Assembly: GCA_023717585.1 (NCBI GenBank)
Contig: JAMQPJ010000141.1
Coordinates: forward strand, 1 to 6,888
Reading direction: 5' to 3'
DNA length: 6,888 nt
Origin: Thermoanaerobaculia bacterium
Lineage (GTDB): Bacteria > Acidobacteriota > Thermoanaerobaculia > UBA5066
Each line of letters begins with the position of its first letter. The first letter of the stretch is position 1. The notes beneath the pieces are model-generated. The model ran no database searches and was not told where the DNA came from. It was given only the letters and a program-made list of their open reading frames with translations. Shown here piece after piece: positions 5,563 to 6,888 of the stretch. The position numbers were made by a program, and so were the translations under genes.

Positions 5563-5818
5563 CCGGGCCCGCGGAGAGAATTCGGAGATTCTTCCTGCTG
5601 ATATTCGGCGGCCGCACCTTCAAGGAATTTAAAGCGTACGATTAATTATGGATTAGCGAACGCCGGCGGAGGATGCGCAGCGGCGTGACGCCCCTCGCGT
5701 TTGACCCATCGTCGCCGCTGTGAGATAACGCCGCGGCCTGCGCAAATCCGGAGTCCATGGCGTCGTCCTGATGTTTCGGCGTCCGGTTTCGGGGCAGCGC
5801 AGGTAACGCCGAGGGCGC
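5563..5818. other. Intergenic region between bactofilin and ATP synthase genes, with AT-rich patch
   Basis: This 256-nt gap is the only sizeable non-coding stretch. It holds a weak 5-bp hairpin (AGAAT 5577-5581 with ATTCT 5588-5592, no T-run), an AT-rich patch at 5619-5655 (10 G/C of 37, 27%) with the short palindromes TTTAAA, CGTACG and ATTAAT, an inverted repeat ACGCCG (5660-5665) with CGGCGT (5681-5686), and the promoter listed separately. I see no canonical rho-independent terminator and no DnaA boxes. The gap separates the partition cluster from the energy operon. Confidence 0.7.
5701..5729 (+). promoter_or_regulatory. Sigma70-like promoter of the ATP synthase operon
   Basis: A -35 box TTGACC (5701-5706, five of six consensus bases) is followed after exactly 17 nt by a -10 box GATAAC (5724-5729, four of six). 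The -10 is preceded by TGA, giving an extended -10 TGn element. Transcription would start near 5735-5737, leaving a leader of about 80 nt before ATG 5819. Position, spacing and the operon boundary all agree; start-site mapping is needed to confirm it. Confidence 0.6.
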
Positions 5819-6247
5819 ATGCAGTTACCCGATCTCTCCCTGCTCCTCGTCATGGTGATCTTCTGGGCGACCTACGTCGTCCTGAGGGTTTTCGTGCTCA
5901 AACCGCTGGGCTCGATTCTCGAGGAACGCGAGCGGACGGTCGCGGGGGCCACGGCCGCGCTCTCGGAGGCGCTCGAGCAGGAGAAGGAGACGCTCGCCGG
6001 AATCGACCGGCGCCTCACGGAAGCGCGCCGCGAGGCGCTCGCCGCGCGACATGCGGCGCGCGCCGACGCGAACGCGAAACGTCAGGCGATGCTCGAGGAC
6101 GCGCGGGCGAAGGCGCAGGCCGCGGTGGCGGCGGCCCAGGCGAAGCTCGACGGCGAGATCGGCGAGGCGCGTTCCGAGCTCGCGAAAACCGCACGCACGA
6201 CCGCGGCGGAGATCGCCTCCCTCGCCCTCGGCCGGAGAATCGCGTGA
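5819..6247 (+). CDS. atpF': ATP synthase F0 subunit b' (peripheral stalk)
   Basis: One of two different b-type subunits that form the peripheral stalk holding F1 against F0. The 142-residue product has an N-terminal transmembrane helix (about 6-26, LSLLLVMVIFWATYVVLRVFV), a polar KPLGSILEERERTVAGA turn, then an uninterrupted Ala/Glu/Arg-rich helix to the end (about 33-142, closing ALGRRIA), typical of the coiled-coil stalk. Being short and first of the pair fits b' (also called atpX). The ATG at 5819 is preceded by AGGG only 3 nt upstream, a close and weak Shine-Dalgarno. The gene begins a new transcription unit after the 256-nt gap, and its stop overlaps the next start as GTGA. The separate b and b' genes imply a heterodimeric stalk. 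The b/b' assignment comes from order and length and could be swapped in some databases. Confidence 0.92.
   Translation: MQLPDLSLLLVMVIFWATYVVLRVFVLKPLGSILEERERTVAGATAALSEALEQEKETLAGIDRRLTEARREALAARHAARADANAKRQAMLEDARAKAQAAVAAAQAKLDGEIGEARSELAKTARTTAAEIASLALGRRIA
6234..6238 (+). promoter_or_regulatory. Ribosome binding site of atpF (b)
   Basis: GGAGA lies 5 nt before GTG 6244, inside the end of the b' gene. It supports the GTG overlap start over the very long open frame that continues upstream through b' in another frame. Confidence 0.65.
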
Positions 6248-6792
6248 CGCGCGCGGCCGTTGCGGTCCTGTTCTCCGAAGAGGGTCACGAGGCGGCCCGC
6301 GGATTCCTCGGCGTGCCGAGCCTCGCCTGGCAGGTCCTCAACCTCGGCTGCTTCATCGCCCTGTTGTGGTTTCTCCTCCGAAAGCCGGCCGTGGCGTTTT
6401 TCGGGAGCCGGAAAACCGCGGTTGCCGCGGCGCTCGCGAAGGCCGACGAAGACAGGGGCCGCGCAGAGGCGCTCGCGAAGGAGCTCGCCGCCCGCCTCGA
6501 GAGCATCCAGACGGAGCTCGCGAACCTGAAGTCCGCCGTGAAGCACGACGCCGAGGCCGAACACGCCGCTCTCCTCGTGAAGAGCCAGGCGGACGCGGAC
6601 CAGATCCTCGCGCGCACCCGGGCGGATCTGGACAACCGCGTGCGTGCCGCGCGCGCCGAGCTGACCGCCTACGCCGGAGACCTTTCGGTCGAGCTGGCCC
6701 GCGAGCTCCTGAAGAAGAACGTCACCGCCGGCGACGAAAAGCGGCTCCTCAGCGAAGGCATCGCCAGCCTGAGCGGCGCGGCGAAGGCTTGA
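6244..6792 (+). CDS. atpF: ATP synthase F0 subunit b (peripheral stalk)
   Basis: Second b-type subunit, partner of b' in the stalk linking F0 subunit a to delta on top of F1. From GTG 6244 the product has 182 residues: a short soluble head with acidic SEEGHEAA (11-18), a transmembrane helix at about 27-45 (LAWQVLNLGCFIALLWFLL), the RKPAVAFFGSRKTAVAAAL junction (46-64), then a long charged helix (about 65-165) and a C-terminal NVTAGDEKRLLSEGIASL segment that would contact delta. The open frame extends back to 5701, but that part is a shadow of b' and its leader; the GTGA overlap and the GGAGA upstream mark the true start. A longer N-terminal head than in E. coli b is usual where b and b' are separate genes. 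atpH follows after 11 nt. Confidence 0.93.
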   Translation: MTRAAVAVLFSEEGHEAARGFLGVPSLAWQVLNLGCFIALLWFLLRKPAVAFFGSRKTAVAAALAKADEDRGRAEALAKELAARLESIQTELANLKSAVKHDAEAEHAALLVKSQADADQILARTRADLDNRVRAARAELTAYAGDLSVELARELLKKNVTAGDEKRLLSEGIASLSGAAKA

Positions 6793-6803
6793 GGCGCAAG
6801 CGG

Positions 6804-6888
6804 ATGAGTGCAAAGTTCGCGCGCCCGTATGTCGACGCGTTCTTCTCCGTCGCGCGGGATCCGGTCGCCGAACTCGCGGCGCTGGAAG
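6804..6888 (+). CDS. atpH: ATP synthase F1 subunit delta, N-terminal fragment (cut by window end)
   Basis: Only the first 28 codons are inside the window. They read MSAKFARPYVDAFFSVARDP and onward, matching the delta/OSCP N-terminal pattern of Ala-Arg-x-Tyr-x-x-Ala-Phe/Leu-Phe. Delta joins the b/b' stalk to the top of F1. ATG 6804 follows the atpF stop by 11 nt, and GAGG (6791-6794) overlaps that stop at a suitable distance. Gene order after the two b subunits supports the call. The frame is too short for the automatic size cut-off but is open to the last base. The genes atpA, G, D and C would be expected next (inference). Confidence 0.85.
   Translation, partial: MSAKFARPYVDAFFSVARDPVAELAALE

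Noticed and set aside
5577..5592. Rho-independent terminator after the bactofilin gene
   Set aside because: The hairpin has only five A/T-rich base pairs and no T-run follows.
5659..5690. Riboswitch or structured leader from the ACGCCG/CGGCGT inverted repeat
   Set aside because: The 6-bp stem lies upstream of the predicted transcription start and no known riboswitch core is visible.
5563..5818. Replication origin in the AT-rich gap
   Set aside because: No DnaA box (TTATNCACA) or clustered repeats could be found by eye; the AT-rich part is only 37 nt.
5701..6243. N-terminal extension of subunit b through the whole b' gene
   Set aside because: The sequence is a shadow of b' in another frame; the GTGA overlap and GGAGA at 6234-6238 mark the true start at 6244.

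Overview
This window is a compact, high-GC (estimated near 70%, not counted), entirely plus-strand stretch of bacterial chromosome. It carries the classic origin-proximal cluster followed by the start of an ATP synthase operon: mnmE (3' part) - mnmG - rsmG - parA - parB - bactofilin - atpF' (b') - atpF (b) - atpH (first codons). The mnmE-mnmG-rsmG-parAB order is the widely conserved neighbourhood of oriC. The continuation bactofilin - b' - b - delta, with no F0 a and c genes in front, resembles Desulfobacterota (Geobacter type), Myxococcota and Acidobacteriota. My best guess is a high-GC Acidobacteriota or deltaproteobacterial relative, probably uncultured; the phylum is inference and would need a marker-gene tree.

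Layout. 1-2830: tRNA wobble-uridine modification genes; MnmE and MnmG form one complex that makes 5-(carboxymethyl)aminomethyluridine at U34. 2827-3501: the 16S rRNA G527 methyltransferase RsmG, starting inside the mnmG stop. 3489-5188: the chromosome partitioning pair ParA and ParB. The perfect 16-bp parS site (3490-3505) is laid across the rsmG stop and parA start, so the whole ParABS system (ATPase, CTPase clamp and centromere) lies within 1.7 kb. 5185-5562: a bactofilin whose ATG overlaps the parB stop. 5563-5818: the only real intergenic region, with an AT-rich patch and a convincing sigma70-like promoter. 5819-6888: b', b and delta subunits, forming the peripheral stalk of F1F0 ATP synthase; the operon continues past the window.

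How they work together. Genes are packed with 4-nt GTGA or ATGA overlaps (mnmG/rsmG, parB/bactofilin, b'/b) and a 13-nt overlap at rsmG/parA. This implies co-transcription and translational coupling from mnmE to the bactofilin gene, with a fresh promoter in front of the ATP synthase genes.

I see no mobile element, CRISPR array, tRNA or rRNA, and no wholly new system. The most interesting details are the parS site shared by three functions, the parB-bactofilin coupling, a low-complexity insertion with a pyrimidine tract inside the MnmE GTPase domain (with a TKLD in place of NKxD), and a short AT-rich rare-codon island with a 10-bp palindrome inside mnmG.
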